Below, piece by piece: positions 1 to 7,205 of a stretch of 12,491 nt of DNA; positions within the stretch are counted from its first letter, which is position 1, and every line of letters begins with the position of its first letter. Source of the stretch: JAPLLS01 sp041309145. GTDB lineage: Bacteria; Omnitrophota; Gorgyraeia; Gygaellales; Profunditerraquicolaceae. Made by a program: the position numbers and the translations under genes. Below the pieces are notes generated by a model, which saw only the letters and a list, made by a program, of their open reading frames with translations, did not search any database and was not told the DNA's origin. Where the stretch lies: contig JBFZAG010000159.1 of assembly GCA_041309145.1 (NCBI GenBank), positions 1 through 12,491 on the forward strand, in the 5' to 3' direction.

Positions 1-414
1 CAAAATAAAGCTGTTGGTCTCTTCTAAAGCCTTAGCCCAGTAAACCAGCGCTTTCTCGGCATCTCCCATTTTAGCGTAAAGAATACCTATGTTGAAATTC
101 GCCTCTTTGTACTTCGGGTCTATTTTCAAGGCTAAACTAAAAGCTTCCGCGGCCGATTCCCAATTCCCCGCATATACGGACATCACTCCGAAATTATTAT
201 AAATCGCCTTGGCGATATCCTTTTTAGTCCCTTCGGCGAGCATGATCGCTTTCTGATAGGCGGTTTTGGCGGCATCTAAATCCCCGGATTTTTGAGCTTT
301 GACCCCTTCATTGTAATATTTGACCGCCTGGGCCTGAACGAGCTCTCCGGCATAAGAAGCCGTGGCGGCGAATAACCCGGCCAAGAAAATCCCGCATATC
401 CGCCCAATAGTCAT
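1..414 (-). CDS. exported TPR-repeat protein, C-terminus outside the window
   Basis: The visible 138 codons start at ATG 414-412, preceded by an AGGGG-type ribosome binding site about 9 nt upstream. The first ~22 residues (MTIGRICGIFLAGLFAATASYA) look like a Sec signal peptide, with a hydrophobic core and an A-S-Y-A cleavage-like end, so the product should be exported. From about residue 26 the sequence is helical with tetratricopeptide spacing: a YYNEG...GDLDAAKTAYQKAI unit, then a YNNFGV...GNWESAAEAFSLAL unit followed by KIDPKYKEA, then a FNIGILYAKMGDAEKALVYW unit. TPR proteins are usually protein-interaction scaffolds. Nothing here tells which partner is bound. The reading frame is open to the window edge, so the total length is unknown. 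It lies 147 bp downstream of the tRNA-Pro gene on the same strand. Confidence 0.8.
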   Translation of the reverse strand, partial: MTIGRICGIFLAGLFAATASYAGELVQAQAVKYYNEGVKAQKSGDLDAAKTAYQKAIMLAEGTKKDIAKAIYNNFGVMSVYAGNWESAAEAFSLALKIDPKYKEANFNIGILYAKMGDAEKALVYWAKALEETNSFIL

Positions 415-498
415 CTTCTGACCCCTTTCGCTTGAATTTATTAAGACTTAAGTGCGAAAAGCAGAAATTTACAGCCAACAGCATAAGCCCTTGCCGGA

Positions 499-535
499 GG
501 CGAAATCCCGCCACTTACACCAATACTCGGGCGGG
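499..535. repeat. overlapping small inverted repeats between tRNA-Pro and the TPR gene
   Basis: The 147-bp gap 415-561 holds two hairpins that share one arm. CCCGCC at 507-512 pairs with GGCGGG at 530-535 across a 17-nt loop. Alternatively GGCG at 499-502 pairs with CGCC at 509-512. No T-run follows on either strand, so this is not a convincing terminator. I see no ORF, RNA gene or clear promoter in this gap. Its function is unknown and the pairing may be incidental. Confidence 0.25.
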
Positions 536-561
536 GAACCTGTGCCTCTATCTCAATAACA

Positions 562-636
562 TCGGGGCGGACAGACTTGAACTGTCGACCTCTTGCTCCC
601 AAAGCAAGCGCTCTAGCCAAACTGAGCCACGCCCCG
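562..636 (-). tRNA. tRNA-Pro (anticodon UGG)
   Basis: The minus strand folds as a complete 75-nt cloverleaf. The acceptor stem is CGGGGCG/CGCCCCG with discriminator A, the D stem GCTC/GAGC, the anticodon stem CTTGC/GCAAG with loop TTTGGGA, the variable loop 5 nt, and the T stem GACAG/CTGTC with loop TTCAAGT. The anticodon lies at plus positions 599-601 and reads UGG, so it decodes proline codons. The C1-G72 first pair with A73 fits bacterial tRNA-Pro. No CCA follows the discriminator base, so CCA must be added after transcription. The gene begins 26 bp after the rdgB stop codon and has its own promoter-like sequence. Confidence 0.96.
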
Positions 637-650
637 CAAACAATTCATTA

Positions 651-679
651 AGTATAACACCCTCAGACTTTATTGTCAA
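651..679 (-). promoter_or_regulatory. sigma-70-type promoter for tRNA-Pro
   Basis: On the minus strand a perfect TTGACA (plus 674-679) is followed by a 17-bp spacer and TATACT (plus 651-656, one mismatch to TATAAT). A start about 7 nt downstream would lie near 644, leaving a leader of roughly 8 nt before the tRNA at 636. The -35 box and part of the spacer lie inside the last codons of rdgB. The boxes are seen directly; the start point is inferred. Confidence 0.75.
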
Positions 680-1292
680 AAATATTGCCGGGCTTATAAT
701 AGGCGTTAAGTATCTTTTTCGCCTTCTCCAGGGCGCGGAAACGATGGCTCATCCCGTGTTTTACCGCGGGGCCAAGTTGAGCGAACGTTTTTTTGTATTT
801 GGGAATGATAAAGATCGGGTCATAGCCGAATCCGGAAAAGCCCTTAGGGGAAAAAGCGATCTTTCCGCTGCAGCGGCCTTCCGCTGTCCCGATCAAACCA
901 TTCTTATCCGCCAAGGCCACAGCGCAGCCATAATATGCCGACCGCTCTTTTAAAGGTAATCCTTCCAGATCCTTCAAAAGTTTCCGGTTGTTTTTTTCGT
1001 CGTTTTTTTCTTTGCCGCTGAAACGCGCCGAACGCACCCCCGGAGCGTTGTTTAAAGCTTTAACGCAGAGCCCGGAGTCTTCGCCGAGGGAAAGTTGCCC
1101 GGAAAATTTGGCGATCTTGACCGCCTTTTTCACCGCGTTCTCCTTAAAAGTCAAACCGTTTTCAACTATTTTGGGAGTCCGGCTATAATCAGCCAAAGAG
1201 CTTATTCTTAAATTCAAATCCTTTAAGATCTCTTTGATCTCTTCCAGTTTTTTCTTGTTTTTGGTAGCTACGACCAGCTTTTTAGAAAACAT
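663..1292 (-). CDS. rdgB: XTP/dITP diphosphatase (RdgB/HAM1 family)
   Basis: This 209-residue protein belongs to the Ham1/RdgB family, which hydrolyses non-canonical purine nucleoside triphosphates (ITP, dITP, XTP) to monophosphate and pyrophosphate in the cytoplasm and keeps them out of DNA and RNA. Family signatures occur in order: VVATKNKKKLEEI at residues 7-19, LGEDSGLCVKALNNAPGV at 69-86 with the conserved Asp of the DSGL motif at 72, SAYYGCAVAL at 118-127, GFGYDPIF at 154-161, and SHR at 182-184. The length is slightly above the usual ~195-200. ATG 1292-1290 lies within the 3' end of rph, an 11-bp overlap, which suggests translational coupling. The last codons carry the tRNA-Pro -35 box. 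The rph-rdgB order is common in bacteria. Confidence 0.95.
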   Translation of the reverse strand: MFSKKLVVATKNKKKLEEIKEILKDLNLRISSLADYSRTPKIVENGLTFKENAVKKAVKIAKFSGQLSLGEDSGLCVKALNNAPGVRSARFSGKEKNDEKNNRKLLKDLEGLPLKERSAYYGCAVALADKNGLIGTAEGRCSGKIAFSPKGFSGFGYDPIFIIPKYKKTFAQLGPAVKHGMSHRFRALEKAKKILNAYYKPGNIFDNKV

Positions 1293-1995
1293 CTTTTAAC
1301 AGGCTTTTCTGGAGCTCGATCAGTCCGGAGATCCCGTTTTCCGCCAATTCCAGGAGTTTATCCATTTGTTTCCGGCTGAAAGTTCTTCTCTCAGCGGTAC
1401 CCTGGATCTCAATGAACTCTCCTTTAGAGGTCATCACGACATTCATGTCGACATCCGCCTTGGAATCCTCATCGTATGCGAGGTCGAGCATCATTTCGCC
1501 GGCGACTATCCCTACGCTGGTCGCGGCCACAAAATCGCGCAAAGGGATATTGCGGATCGAGCCTTCTTTTTTCAGTTTGTTCAAAGCGTCGGCCAAGGCA
1601 ATGAAGCTTCCGGTGATCGATGCGGTGCGGGTTCCGCCGTCCCCCTGAAGAACATCACAGTCGATCCAGATGCTGCGCTCTCCGAGGGAGCGCATATCAG
1701 TGACCGACCTTAAAGACCTTCCCACCAGCCTTTGGATCTCAAAAGTCCTTCCGGAATCCTTATTCCGGGGAATGCGGGACTGGCAGGAGCGGGGAAGCAT
1801 CCCGTATTCGGCGGTGACCCAGCCGTTGCCCGATCCTTTCAAGAAAGGCGGGACCGAATCCTCAACCGAAGCGGTGCAGATCACCTTAGTATTGCCCAAT
1901 TCGATCAAACAAGACCCTTCGGCGTACTTGTTAAAATGCCTGCTGATCTTGACCTTGCGCATTTCATCCCTGCTGCGGCCGTCGATTCTTGCCAC
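1282..1995 (-). CDS. rph: ribonuclease PH
   Basis: This 237-residue protein matches RNase PH, a hexameric phosphorolytic 3'-5' exoribonuclease that trims tRNA 3' ends and other RNAs. Visible signatures are the start RIDGRSRDEMR, the segment TAEYGMLPRS at residues 61-70, the phosphate-binding DGGTRTASITGS at 119-130, and the metal-site region YDEDSKADVDMN at 174-185. The length is typical. The start is GTG 1995-1993, chosen because AAAGGAG sits 6 nt upstream and the family N-terminus begins right there. It lies 25 bp after the diguanylate cyclase gene and overlaps rdgB by 11 bp. A 14-bp palindrome (2009-2022) lies just before the ribosome binding site. Confidence 0.97.
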   Translation of the reverse strand: MARIDGRSRDEMRKVKISRHFNKYAEGSCLIELGNTKVICTASVEDSVPPFLKGSGNGWVTAEYGMLPRSCQSRIPRNKDSGRTFEIQRLVGRSLRSVTDMRSLGERSIWIDCDVLQGDGGTRTASITGSFIALADALNKLKKEGSIRNIPLRDFVAATSVGIVAGEMMLDLAYDEDSKADVDMNVVMTSKGEFIEIQGTAERRTFSRKQMDKLLELAENGISGLIELQKSLLKDVF

Positions 1996-2020
1996 TAAGA
2001 CTCCTTTCGATCCTAAAGGA

Positions 2021-3439
2021 TCATTCGTTAACGCAAATCCTGTTTTTTCCTTCCGACTTTGCTAAATACAGCGCCCGGTCAGCCCGGCTGATCAGACCTT
2101 CTTTATTCATCCCCTCTTTAAATTCCGCGACTCCGCCGCTTATAGTGACCCGGATGATCTTATGATTTTCGGCGTTCAACAGATCCAGAGAAGCTACCGA
2201 ATTCCTCACTTTTTCCGCCACAAACTTGGCCCCCCGGGCATGAGTGGAAGGCAGGATCACCACAAATTCGTCTCCGCCGTAACGGCAGATAATATCGACC
2301 TGGCGGACGTTCTTGCGGATTTCCTGGACCACATGTTTCAACACCCTGTCCCCTTCCTGATGGCCGTACTGATCGTTATAATTCTTAAAACCGTCGATAT
2401 CGAAGATTATCAGGCTCAGGCTGTGCTTGTAACGCTGGGAGCGCAGGATCTCTATATTCAGCCCTTCCTGGAAATAACGGTGGTTAAAGATCCCGGTCAG
2501 GGCGTCAGTGACGGCCAATGATGAAAGTTTTTCGCAGAGCTTGATGTTCTCTATTTGGGTCACGGTTTGATGCGCCAAAAGGGACAGGTACTTCAGATCT
2601 TCATCGGTGAAAACTTCCATTTTGGCCAGCTTATCGGTGACATTTATCACTCCCAAAACATGATTATCCTGCTTTAAGGGAAGCGAAATAAAAGATTTTG
2701 TCTTGTACTGGGGATTTCTCAGCTGGAATTTCATCCGGGGGTCGGTTTCGATATCCCTGACCAGCAGCGCTTTACCCTCCAGAGCCACCCAGCCGGCGAC
2801 CAATTGTCCGATCTTTATCCTTAAACCTTTAGTCTCTTTGTCCAGACCTTTAGAGCCCTGCATGACCAGTTCTCCGGCACTTTCGTCGATCATCATCAGC
2901 GAAGCCCTCTCAGCTTCGGCGATCAGAACCGCCTTGTCGGAAACAAAATCAGCCAGATCCTCCAGCCCGTAGATCTCGCTGATATGGTTATAAGCGTCCA
3001 TAATGATCCCCAGCTTGATCTTTTCTTTTTCCAGCTGCCCGATAAGCTCGATGTTCTTTATCATAAGGCGCTGTTTTTCCAGCCCCCGCCTGATGACCAG
3101 TTTAAGGTGCTCCATATCAAAAGGCTTGATCAGATAATCGTAAGCTCCGACTTTAAGCGCTTCGATAGCCGAAGATATAGTGGCGTAGCCGGTCAAAACA
3201 ATAAAAATAGTGTAGGGAGAAAGCTTGTTCAAAGCTTTCATCAATTCTATGCCCTGGATATCCGGTAAAACCAGATCTAAGATCGCCAGGCTGAACGGGT
3301 TTTTCTTGGCCAGCTCTATGGCGATCGATCCTTTAGCTACCGAGACTATCTCATAATCTTCTTCAAACAGACCGGATTTAAGATGTTCGGCAAGTATCTT
3401 GTCGTCATCGACTATCAGAATCCGCTCTTTATTGAACAT
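2021..3439 (-). CDS. response regulator with receiver, GAF and GGDEF domains (diguanylate cyclase)
   Basis: This 472-residue soluble protein has three domains. A receiver domain (about 1-125) carries acidic residues D11-D13, the phospho-acceptor Asp55 in LAILDLVLPD, T83 in VLTGYA and K105 in LIKPFD. A short helical linker (about 125-150) leads to a GAF domain (about 155-300) with an ISLPLKQDNHVLGVINV strand pair. A GGDEF domain (about 305-470) carries TDALTGIFNHRYF, FDIDGFKNYND and an intact GGDEF at 388-392. RQVD at 379-382 matches the RxxD inhibitory site, spaced five residues before GGDEF. I therefore infer phosphorylation-dependent c-di-GMP synthesis with product inhibition. The start ATG 3439-3437 has a strong GGAGGGG site. 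It lies 24 bp after the histidine kinase gene, its likely cognate partner. No c-di-GMP receptor is visible nearby. Confidence 0.93.
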   Translation of the reverse strand: MFNKERILIVDDDKILAEHLKSGLFEEDYEIVSVAKGSIAIELAKKNPFSLAILDLVLPDIQGIELMKALNKLSPYTIFIVLTGYATISSAIEALKVGAYDYLIKPFDMEHLKLVIRRGLEKQRLMIKNIELIGQLEKEKIKLGIIMDAYNHISEIYGLEDLADFVSDKAVLIAEAERASLMMIDESAGELVMQGSKGLDKETKGLRIKIGQLVAGWVALEGKALLVRDIETDPRMKFQLRNPQYKTKSFISLPLKQDNHVLGVINVTDKLAKMEVFTDEDLKYLSLLAHQTVTQIENIKLCEKLSSLAVTDALTGIFNHRYFQEGLNIEILRSQRYKHSLSLIIFDIDGFKNYNDQYGHQEGDRVLKHVVQEIRKNVRQVDIICRYGGDEFVVILPSTHARGAKFVAEKVRNSVASLDLLNAENHKIIRVTISGGVAEFKEGMNKEGLISRADRALYLAKSEGKNRICVNE

Positions 3440-3463
3440 AAAGCCCCTCCCATCCTTAAAAAG

Positions 3464-5356
3464 CTATCGGTCAACCGGCAAAATGACAATAAACGTAGTC
3501 CCTCTACCCGGCTCGGAAAAAACCTGGATCGAGCCTCCGTGCTCCTGGACGATCGTCTTGGTGATACACAGCCCCAGCCCTAAACCCCGGCTCTTAGTGG
3601 TGAAGAACGGGGTAAAAAGATTAGCCTGCGCTTCTTTTGACATGCCCGGACCAGTATCGACCACTTTGATCCGCACCGCGTTCCGGTCCATGTCGGTGAA
3701 TATCGCCAGCTTCCCTCCTTCCGGCATAGCCTGAACGGAATTGGAAACCAAATTCAGCACCGCTTCCCTCAACTGCATACCGTCGGCTTTGAGCCGGGCC
3801 AGCCCGGGATTGAGATCCCTGACCACTTCGATCCTGCTGTCTTTGATCTGGGCCTGGATGTTCGACAAAGACAAAATACTATCCACCAGATAATTGATAT
3901 CCACATCGCTGAAAACAAGTTTTTTAGGATAGCTGAACCTCAACACATTGGACAAAGTTTCATTGGCGTGATTAATGCTGTCTTCGATGCCCTTTAAAGA
4001 GCCCGAGAACTGAGGGCAATCCTTGTTCATTTTAGTCCTGAGATTATACAGTCCGGATTGGATCTCGGCGAAGATATTGCGCAATTCGTGGCTTAAAGAG
4101 GTGGCCATTCTGCCCATTGCCGCCATGCGCTCATACTCCACCAGCTGTTTTTGCGCCGCTTCCAACTGCGCGGCTCCCTGGCTGACCCTGGTTTCCAGAT
4201 CCTGGACATTAAGCGAACAGGCCTCCAGCTCTTGCCGGGTAGCCATCAGCTGGGTCATGGTCTTATTGAAAAATTCCCCGAGCTCCTGGATCTCGTCCTG
4301 GGAGCGGATCTCCAGCCTGTGGGTATAATCGCCGCGGGCGAAAGCTTCAATACCCCAGTAAAGTTTATTCACGGATTTGATCACTCCTGCTCCGCTGATC
4401 ATCCCGATCAGCAAAGACAGAAGCATGGAAAGCCCGACAGCTATAATAAAAAGCTTGATCAGCTCATCGCGCAAAGCGAAGATCTTTTTTTCCGCGATCC
4501 CTACGCCCAAGATCGCGATTATTTCTTTCTGGGAGTTATAAAGCGGGCTGTACCCGGCCAGGTAAGATTTGCCGACCGCTTCGACCTTGCCCAGATAACG
4601 ATCTTTATTTTCCAGGATCTGCCGGGCGGCTTGCGGGCTAAGCCTGGTTCCGACCGGGCTAACCCCTTTTAACAAAGGCAAGTTCGAACAGACCCGGACA
4701 TCTCCCAGAAAAATCGAAGAAACCAGGTCCGCATCCTTGTTGATCCGGTCAATGATCACCGAATTGTTATTGTTTAAAAGATAGCCCGCGGTCATCGTGC
4801 CGACGATTATCTCATTATTGTTGATGACCGGCATGGATGTCTTGACCACCAGCCCCTGGACCGGGCTCATCCCGGAGATCCGGGCTTTTTCCAGAAGCCC
4901 GAACGTTTCCAGCTCTTTTTCGTTCAGCGCTTCAGTAGAAACATAGATCTGGCCGCGCAGAGCTTTGCGCACAAAAAAATCCCGGCTGTAGTCGCTTCCT
5001 TCTAACTGAGGGCTGGACATGGAAATGACGATCTTGCCGAAATTATCGGTTACCAGGAAAAAATCAAGATCGTTTCTGGCGATGACCTTGGCATATTCGT
5101 TTCTCAGAAGGTCCAGCTGATCATCGGCCATCAAAGTATAGATCCTTCTGTTCTGGTCGCGCACCACGTATTTAAGCTGTTCCTGCGCGCTCTGGTAGGT
5201 GTTAAGCGCGATCTTGAGATTGCTGTTTATCCTCTGCTCGGCGTCGCTTACCGCCATCCTGCCCAAAAAAACAACAGTGATAAAACCCACGATGATCAAA
5301 GGAAAAGTGGAAGTAAATACCAGCGTCCGAAAAAGCTTAACCTGTAATTTTTTCAT
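3464..5356 (-). CDS. membrane sensor histidine kinase (Cache-like sensor, HAMP, HisKA, HATPase)
   Basis: This 630-residue protein has a first membrane helix at about 11-32, an extracytoplasmic region of about 265 residues and a second helix at about 300-322. Then come a HAMP domain (about 323-375), a coiled coil (about 375-408) and the kinase core. The outer region has double-Cache-like features (FFLVTDNFGKIVISM, later AILGVGIAEKKIF before the second helix). The kinase carries H423 in SHELRN, an N-box at about 535-540 (NLVSNS), a G1 box DTGPGM at 567-572 and a GLGLGL G2 box at 591-596. The Pro usual after HExRN is replaced by Ile-Phe. The ATG start overlaps the fumarase beta stop by 4 bp, with GGAG 8 nt upstream. 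The ligand is unknown; a dicarboxylate linked to the fumarase is only a guess. Confidence 0.93.
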   Translation of the reverse strand: MKKLQVKLFRTLVFTSTFPLIIVGFITVVFLGRMAVSDAEQRINSNLKIALNTYQSAQEQLKYVVRDQNRRIYTLMADDQLDLLRNEYAKVIARNDLDFFLVTDNFGKIVISMSSPQLEGSDYSRDFFVRKALRGQIYVSTEALNEKELETFGLLEKARISGMSPVQGLVVKTSMPVINNNEIIVGTMTAGYLLNNNNSVIIDRINKDADLVSSIFLGDVRVCSNLPLLKGVSPVGTRLSPQAARQILENKDRYLGKVEAVGKSYLAGYSPLYNSQKEIIAILGVGIAEKKIFALRDELIKLFIIAVGLSMLLSLLIGMISGAGVIKSVNKLYWGIEAFARGDYTHRLEIRSQDEIQELGEFFNKTMTQLMATRQELEACSLNVQDLETRVSQGAAQLEAAQKQLVEYERMAAMGRMATSLSHELRNIFAEIQSGLYNLRTKMNKDCPQFSGSLKGIEDSINHANETLSNVLRFSYPKKLVFSDVDINYLVDSILSLSNIQAQIKDSRIEVVRDLNPGLARLKADGMQLREAVLNLVSNSVQAMPEGGKLAIFTDMDRNAVRIKVVDTGPGMSKEAQANLFTPFFTTKSRGLGLGLCITKTIVQEHGGSIQVFSEPGRGTTFIVILPVDR

Positions 5357-5889
5357 TTTTCTTTCTCCGGAAAAATATTCCGGCCTTGGCAGTCTATAGC
5401 CGCAATAAGCGGGAAATCTTTGACTTCCAGCCTCCGAACCGCTTCCGGCCCCAGCTCAGGGAAAGCGACTATCTTGACGCTGCGGACATACTTTGAGATC
5501 AGCGCCCCGCAGCCGGCATAGGTCAGAAAATAGACCCCGCGATATTTTTTTATCGCCTCTCGGACTTGCCGGGAACGCCCCCCCTTGCCGATGGTTGCCG
5601 CCAGCCCGGCTTTATGCAGCCGGGGGCAAAACTCATCCATACGCCGGCTGGTGGTCGGGCCGCAAGAGCCGATGATCTTGCCTTTGGGAGTCTGAGCCGG
5701 GCCGCAGTAGTAAATGACCTGCCCCTTAAGCTCGACAGGCAATTTCTGGCCTTTAGCCAGCAGCCGGCATAATCTCTGATGCGCCTGATCCCTGGCGGTA
5801 AAAATGACTCCAGTCAAAAAAAGCATCTCTCCGGCTTTGATCCCGGAAATAACTTTGGAAGTTAAAGGCGTAGAAATGATCTTTTTCAT
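5353..5889 (-). CDS. fumB: fumarate hydratase class I, beta subunit
   Basis: This 178-residue protein matches the C-terminal domain of single-chain class I fumarases such as E. coli FumA, and the beta subunits of two-chain fumarate/tartrate hydratases. Together with the alpha subunit it interconverts fumarate and (S)-malate. Visible family segments are EMLFLTGVIFTARDQAHQR at 21-39, YYCGPAQTPKG at 60-70, GPTTSRRMDEF at 77-87, a GKGGRS turn at 101-106 and VAFPELGPEAVRRLEVKDFP at 141-160. The start ATG overlaps the alpha-subunit stop by 4 bp (ATGA), and the gene ends in the same kind of overlap with the histidine kinase. It could in principle be a tartrate dehydratase beta subunit, since sequence alone does not separate the two. 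The symbol follows the alpha/beta naming of two-subunit fumarases, not the E. coli isozyme names. Confidence 0.92.
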   Translation of the reverse strand: MKKIISTPLTSKVISGIKAGEMLFLTGVIFTARDQAHQRLCRLLAKGQKLPVELKGQVIYYCGPAQTPKGKIIGSCGPTTSRRMDEFCPRLHKAGLAATIGKGGRSRQVREAIKKYRGVYFLTYAGCGALISKYVRSVKIVAFPELGPEAVRRLEVKDFPLIAAIDCQGRNIFPEKEK

Positions 5890-6707
5890 AATACCGCTGT
5901 TGCGCTTCTGGTGGCGTGGCAGCTGACACTGACCGCCACCGGCAGCCCCGCGATATGCGTGGGATACTCTTCGATCTTGACCCCAAGGGCGGTTATTTTT
6001 CCGCCCATCCCCATCGCGCCTATTTTTAATTTATTGATTTCTTTAAGCAGCTGCTCTTCCAGCTTGCTTCTTTTAGCGTCGATCCTGGCCAGCAAAGCTT
6101 TCTTGGACAGAAGGCAGGCGTAATCCGCAGTCCCGCCTATCCCCACCCCCACTATATATGGCGGACAGGCATCCGCTCCCGCGGTTTCCACCGCGTCGAC
6201 TATGAATTTGCTGATCTCTGACCAGCTGGCAGTAGGATTGAACATCTTCAGCTGGCTTTTATTCTCGCAGCCGAAACCTTTGGGCAAAACAACGATCTTT
6301 AATTTGTTCCCCTTCACCAAATCCACATGTATGACCGCCGGAGCGTACCCGGACCTGCCCCGCCTGAGCGGATCAGCCACTACCGAAGACCGGAAAAAAC
6401 CTTTTTTATAACCCGCTTCTACGCCCCTGTTAACCGCCTGGTTAAGATCGCCTTTGATATGTAAGTCCTGGCCCAGCTCCAGGAAAACACTGGGCAATCC
6501 GGTATCCTGACAGATCGAAAGTTTTTCTTTTTTGGCGATCCGGGCATTTTCCAGGATGGCTTGGATCATATTTTTTGAGCGACGGTCGGTTTCTCGGCCG
6601 TAAGCCTGTTTTAACCCGGAGACAATATCGCCCCTTAGCTGCCGGTTAGCCTGGATACAAAGATCACGCACTGTTTCGGTTATTTTGCCAGCGCTTATTG
6701 TCCTCAT
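5886..6707 (-). CDS. fumA: fumarate hydratase class I, alpha subunit ([4Fe-4S])
   Basis: This 273-residue protein matches the N-terminal, cluster-binding half of class I fumarase. The three expected [4Fe-4S] cysteines align by context with E. coli FumA: C66 in SICQDTG, C181 in ACPPYIVGVGIGG and C263 in VSCHATR. The C-terminal stretch IGAMGMGGKITALGVKIEEY followed by PTHIAGLPVAVSVSCHATRS is typical. A fourth cysteine, C147 in GFGCENKS, sits where E. coli FumA has GGGSANK. Fumarases of this class are oxygen-sensitive and work in central carbon metabolism, reductively or oxidatively. The start ATG 6707-6705 has GGGGAT/AGGAT upstream. It is followed by the beta subunit with a 4-bp overlap. A TATAAT hexamer lies 33 bp upstream, so an internal promoter is possible. 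Confidence 0.93.
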   Translation of the reverse strand: MRTISAGKITETVRDLCIQANRQLRGDIVSGLKQAYGRETDRRSKNMIQAILENARIAKKEKLSICQDTGLPSVFLELGQDLHIKGDLNQAVNRGVEAGYKKGFFRSSVVADPLRRGRSGYAPAVIHVDLVKGNKLKIVVLPKGFGCENKSQLKMFNPTASWSEISKFIVDAVETAGADACPPYIVGVGIGGTADYACLLSKKALLARIDAKRSKLEEQLLKEINKLKIGAMGMGGKITALGVKIEEYPTHIAGLPVAVSVSCHATRSATAVL

Positions 6708-6739
6708 AATCCTATCCCCGTATTAGTCTGGAACTTGAA

Positions 6740-6745
6740 ATTATA
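6740..6745 (-). promoter_or_regulatory. possible -10 box ahead of the fumarase/two-component genes
   Basis: A perfect TATAAT lies on the minus strand in the 54-bp gap between queF and the fumarase alpha gene, and would place a start about 25 nt before the ATG. I see no matching -35 hexamer at 16-18 bp (GAAATG at 17 bp), so the call rests on one box only. The gap also holds an AAGGAG with no ORF to serve. Confidence 0.3.
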
Positions 6746-6761
6746 TCTGAATTACTCCTTA

Positions 6762-7157
6762 TCATTTCTGCTTATATTCTCTGGAGACCGTAGTGGTGAT
6801 CCCGCCGCGCGGGTTAAAAACTCCGGTTATCCGGACCTGGCGCGGTTTAGAAGCAGAAACAAAATCCTCAAGCATTCTGTTGATCAGGTGCTCGTGAAAG
6901 ATCCCGACATCCCGGTAAAACAAGGTGTACATCTTAAAAGATTTAAGCTCAATGCAGAATTTACGCGGAAAATATTCGATCTTTATCTGGGCGAAATCCG
7001 GCAGCCCGGTCTTCGGGCAGATACAAGTGAACTCCGGGATATCCAGAGTTATGGAATAAAGCTTGTCCGGATACCGGTTTTCCCAAACCTCGATCTCCGG
7101 AGTCTTAAGCGTCCTGACATTTTTTTGCAAATTTTCATAACTTGATTGCTTTTTCAT
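6762..7157 (-). CDS. queF: preQ0 reductase (NADPH-dependent 7-cyano-7-deazaguanine reductase), short type
   Basis: QueF reduces the nitrile of preQ0 to the aminomethyl group of preQ1, using two NADPH. The 131-residue length fits the single-domain (unimodular) QueF type. Visible motifs are EFTCICPKTGLPDFA at residues 42-56, with the catalytic Cys47 in ICPKTG and the general-acid Asp54; the QueF substrate motif ELKSFKMY at 70-77; FHEHLINRM at 88-96; and FNPRGGI at 114-120. I chose ATG 7157-7155, which lies 8 nt after AAGGAG. A TTG codon just before it (7160) would be only 5 nt from AAGGAG and is less likely. It follows queE after about 48 bp containing a perfect inverted repeat. This is the last queuosine-precursor step encoded in this window. 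Confidence 0.95.
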   Translation of the reverse strand: MKKQSSYENLQKNVRTLKTPEIEVWENRYPDKLYSITLDIPEFTCICPKTGLPDFAQIKIEYFPRKFCIELKSFKMYTLFYRDVGIFHEHLINRMLEDFVSASKPRQVRITGVFNPRGGITTTVSREYKQK

Positions 7158-7180
7158 CAAACTGGCTCCTTAACGCTCTT

Positions 7181-7199
7181 GCCCACCCCAGGGGTGGGC
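7181..7199. repeat. perfect 9-bp inverted repeat between queE and queF
   Basis: GCCCACCCC and GGGGTGGGC flank a single central base. In RNA the pairs next to the centre cannot close, so about 7 bp with a 5-nt loop would form. It is GC-rich, but neither strand has a T-run after it, so it is not a standard terminator. It starts about 17 nt upstream of the queF AAGGAG. It may be an mRNA-stabilising or processing hairpin, or a protein-binding palindrome; the role is unknown. Confidence 0.6.
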
Positions 7200-7205
7200 A
7201 GACGG

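Noticed and set aside
432..953. Plus-strand ORF of 173 codons
   Set aside because: It runs through the tRNA-Pro gene and antisense to rdgB, so it cannot be a real gene in this arrangement.
2009..2022. Palindrome GATCCTAAAGGATC between the diguanylate cyclase gene and rph
   Set aside because: Only 5 bp of stem with a 4-nt loop, no T-run, and it overlaps the upstream stop codon. Too short to call a terminator or operator.
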